A stretch of DNA of 7,620 bases from Rhodoferax sp. (GTDB taxonomy: Bacteria > Pseudomonadota > Gammaproteobacteria > Burkholderiales > Burkholderiaceae_C), in contig JAIPDA010000108.1 of the NCBI GenBank assembly GCA_021737905.1, forward strand, positions 1-7,620. Direction: 5' to 3'. The notes under the pieces are model-generated. The model was given only the letters and a program-made list of their open reading frames with translations. It was not told the DNA's origin and did no database searches. Shown one piece after another: positions 6,412-7,620 of the stretch (positions are counted from its first letter, which is position 1; the number at the start of each line of letters is the position of its first letter). The position numbers were made by a program, and so were the translations under genes.

Positions 6412-6426
6412 CAGGTCAATGACCTG
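6412..6426. promoter_or_regulatory. Perfect palindrome CAGGTCA-A-TGACCTG upstream of the DUF1775 gene
   Basis: Two 7-bp arms surround a single central base, in the 124-nt gap between the DUF2946 and DUF1775 genes. A 1-nt spacer is too small for an RNA hairpin at full pairing, so a protein-binding operator for a dimeric regulator is more likely. No convincing -35/-10 pair was found next to it, so the regulatory role is a guess from symmetry alone. The rest of the gap shows nothing clear. Confidence 0.45.
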
Positions 6427-6468
6427 GTGCAAAACCTGACGCCCGGCGCAAGACCGGAGAGATGGTGT

Positions 6469-6867
6469 TCAAAGTGAAGGCGGGCCGCGGCTAAAAGGCA
6501 GGCCAGTGACCTGCAGTGCGCGGGCACTCGGGGCCGATGCAGCCGCCCTGTGCCGCAGCGGCACCGGCAAGCTGGCAGCCGATGGGGCGGGCAGCAAGGC
6601 CAGGCCAAGTGAGCCGCACCAGGTGCAATGGCCTTGGTTGGAGGTGTCTTGCGCATCGCCCTGCGCGGGGCTGGACGCAGCGTTGAATGCAAGGCCTTTG
6701 CTGCTGTCTACATTGCAGACACCGCCCAGTTTGCCGCTGCGCATGTCCATCGACAGCGCCGCCGCCGGCGCGGCCAGCGCCGACAGAACGGCGAGAAAGC
6801 TCAGCCAGACCGCCAGGCGGAAAGCCAGCGGACGCAAGTAAGGGTGGGACAAGTCAGTGCGCGACAC
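6469..6867 (-). CDS. DUF2946 family protein
   Basis: This 132-residue protein of unknown function has the DUF2946 layout. A hydrophobic N-terminal segment (about residues 13-37, signal peptide or membrane anchor) is followed by a short region with C51 and then the HCTWCG motif (80-85, H80, C81, C84). After that come an Ala/Pro-rich stretch and the family-typical end RGPPSL. The His/Cys set could bind a metal. Small DUF2946 proteins are often found beside copper-related genes (TonB-dependent receptors, YcnI, PCu(A)C), which suggests a role in copper handling; that is inference from context. The first possible start is GTG with no Shine-Dalgarno sequence, and a TATAAT box lies only 7 nt upstream. 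The mRNA may thus be leaderless, or translation may begin at one of the nearby TTG codons. Confidence 0.8.
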   Translation of the reverse strand: MSRTDLSHPYLRPLAFRLAVWLSFLAVLSALAAPAAALSMDMRSGKLGGVCNVDSSKGLAFNAASSPAQGDAQDTSNQGHCTWCGSLGLALLPAPSAASLPVPLRHRAAASAPSARALQVTGLPFSRGPPSL

Positions 6868-6874
6868 GATTGAA

Positions 6875-6904
6875 ATTATAGGAGCGCACTGGCAGGCGTC
6901 TTAA
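6875..6904 (-). promoter_or_regulatory. Sigma70-like promoter of the copper gene block
   Basis: On the minus strand a perfect TATAAT -10 box (6875-6880) lies 18 nt after TTAAGA (6899-6904, four of six match to the -35 consensus). The -35 box overlaps the stop codon of the upstream tupA-like gene. Transcription should begin about 6867-6869, almost exactly at the GTG of the DUF2946 gene. The promoter would drive the DUF2946, DUF1775 and PCu(A)C genes separately from tupA. Confidence 0.65.
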
Positions 6905-7620
6905 CGACCGGCGTTCGGGAAGAACAGCTGCTGGCCGTTGATCTTGTAGCCGGCAATCACCGTCTGGCCGGCAGGCGAGACGATCCAGTCGGCAAACTTC
7001 TGCGCATCGGCCACTTTCACGTGCGGATGTTTGGCCGGATTCACCACCAGCACGCCGTACTGGTTAAAGAGCCGCTGATCGCCCTCGACCAGCACCGTCA
7101 GCTTGGCCGGGTTTTTGAAAGCCAGCCAGGTGGCACGGTCGGCCAGCACATAGGCGCCCAGGCTGGCGGCCATGTTCAAGGCCGGACCCATGCCGCAACC
7201 GCAAGACTTGTAAGCCGCATAAGCGGGCACGCCCACGCCGGCCAGTGCCCAGTAGCGCAACTCTGCTGCGTGCGTGCCGCTCTTGTCGCCGCGCGAAATG
7301 AAAGCGCCGTTGCCGGCTTGCAGTTTTTGCAGCGCCTGCAGGACGTTCTGGCCCTTGACTTTGGCAGGGTCAGCGGTCGGGCCGATGATGACAAAGTCGT
7401 TGTACATCACGGGCAGGCGCTTGAGGGCAAAGCCTTCGGCCACCACTTTGGCTCCGGCCACCTGGTCATGCACAAACAGCACATCGGCGTCACCGCGGCG
7501 GCCCATGTCAATGGCCTGGCCGGTGCCCAGCGCCACCACCTTGATGTCAATGCCGGTGGCTTTTTTGAACGCGGGTAGCAAGAAAGAAAACAAGCCGGAC
7601 TGCTCGGTCGAAGTGGTCGA
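6901..7620 (-). CDS. tupA: TupA-like tungstate/molybdate-binding periplasmic protein, C-terminal part
   Basis: Some 239 codons are present; the signal peptide and first strand lie beyond the window edge. The visible part begins STTSTEQSG, matching the Thr/Ser-rich oxyanion-binding motif (TTTS type) near the mature start of TupA proteins. It continues with LLPAFKKATGIDIKVVALGTG, GDADVLFVHD, YNDFVIIGP, SRGDKSGTHAAELRYW and INGQQLFFPNA, all typical of the family. TupA captures tungstate, or sometimes molybdate, in the periplasm for the TupBC ABC transporter. The glycine-rich turn reads CGCGMG, with two cysteines. The codon after the motif (7591-7593) is TTG and is not the gene start, since the frame and the homology continue upstream. 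No terminator was seen after the stop, only 33 nt before the next gene. Oxyanion supply fits the nearby molybdenum enzyme, but the genes are not clearly co-transcribed. Confidence 0.88.
   Translation of the reverse strand, partial: STTSTEQSGLFSFLLPAFKKATGIDIKVVALGTGQAIDMGRRGDADVLFVHDQVAGAKVVAEGFALKRLPVMYNDFVIIGPTADPAKVKGQNVLQALQKLQAGNGAFISRGDKSGTHAAELRYWALAGVGVPAYAAYKSCGCGMGPALNMAASLGAYVLADRATWLAFKNPAKLTVLVEGDQRLFNQYGVLVVNPAKHPHVKVADAQKFADWIVSPAGQTVIAGYKINGQQLFFPNAGR

Noticed and set aside
6345..6692. Longer N-terminus for the YcnI-like protein (116 extra residues)
   Set aside because: The extra part is Arg/Pro/Cys-rich without domain character, overlaps the DUF2946 gene in another frame, and would bury the signal peptide in the middle of the protein.
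2015..6867. The idea that the copper genes supply copper to a Mo-Cu CO dehydrogenase in the same cluster
   Set aside because: CoxL lacks the Cu-binding cysteine, the copper proteins act in the periplasm while Cox enzymes mature in the cytoplasm, and a strong terminator separates the blocks.
7591..7593. TTG as the start codon of the TupA-like gene
   Set aside because: The frame continues upstream to the window edge and encodes STTSTEQSG, the expected oxyanion-binding motif, so the TTG is an internal leucine.

Overview
This is a high-GC window with tightly packed genes, all on the minus strand, so transcription runs from the high-coordinate end to the low end. Gene content, gene order and protein style suggest a betaproteobacterium of the Burkholderiales, perhaps Comamonadaceae (Polaromonas/Rhodoferax-like). 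That assignment is inference from general family knowledge, not from a search. No RNA gene, insertion sequence, CRISPR array or phage gene was seen.

In the direction of transcription there are two blocks. Block 1 (7620 down to about 5142) opens with the 3' part of a TupA-like tungstate/molybdate-binding periplasmic protein gene. Three small envelope genes follow: a DUF2946 protein, a YcnI-like DUF1775 copper-binding protein, and a PCu(A)C copper metallochaperone with a complete ligand motif. A good sigma70-like promoter lies just before the DUF2946 gene. A strong intrinsic terminator closes the block after the PCu(A)C gene. The three genes probably deliver copper in the periplasm, for example to cytochrome oxidase.

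Block 2 (about 5100 down to 1, running off the window) is a molybdenum hydroxylase operon in the order coxS-coxL-coxM-coxD-coxE. It encodes the 2Fe-2S subunit, the molybdopterin subunit, the FAD subunit, a MoxR-type AAA+ maturation ATPase and the start of a VWA-domain CoxE partner. CoxL carries AYRGAGR where true aerobic CO dehydrogenase (form I) carries AYxCSFR, so the copper-binding cysteine is absent. The S-L-M order is also that of form II rather than form I (M-S-L). The enzyme is therefore best called a form II CoxL-type xanthine-oxidase-family hydroxylase of unproven substrate, not a demonstrated CO dehydrogenase.

The least ordinary features are non-coding. The coxS-coxL gap holds a terminator-like hairpin with a T7 tract and a second long hairpin. 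The coxM-coxD gap holds GC-rich hairpins. A perfect 15-nt palindrome lies upstream of the DUF1775 gene. The likely transcription start of the DUF2946 gene falls almost on its GTG start codon. The neighbourhood also invites a false reading: copper chaperones beside a 'CO dehydrogenase' suggest Mo-Cu chemistry, but CoxL lacks the copper ligand and a terminator separates the two blocks. I found no convincing sign of a wholly new system.
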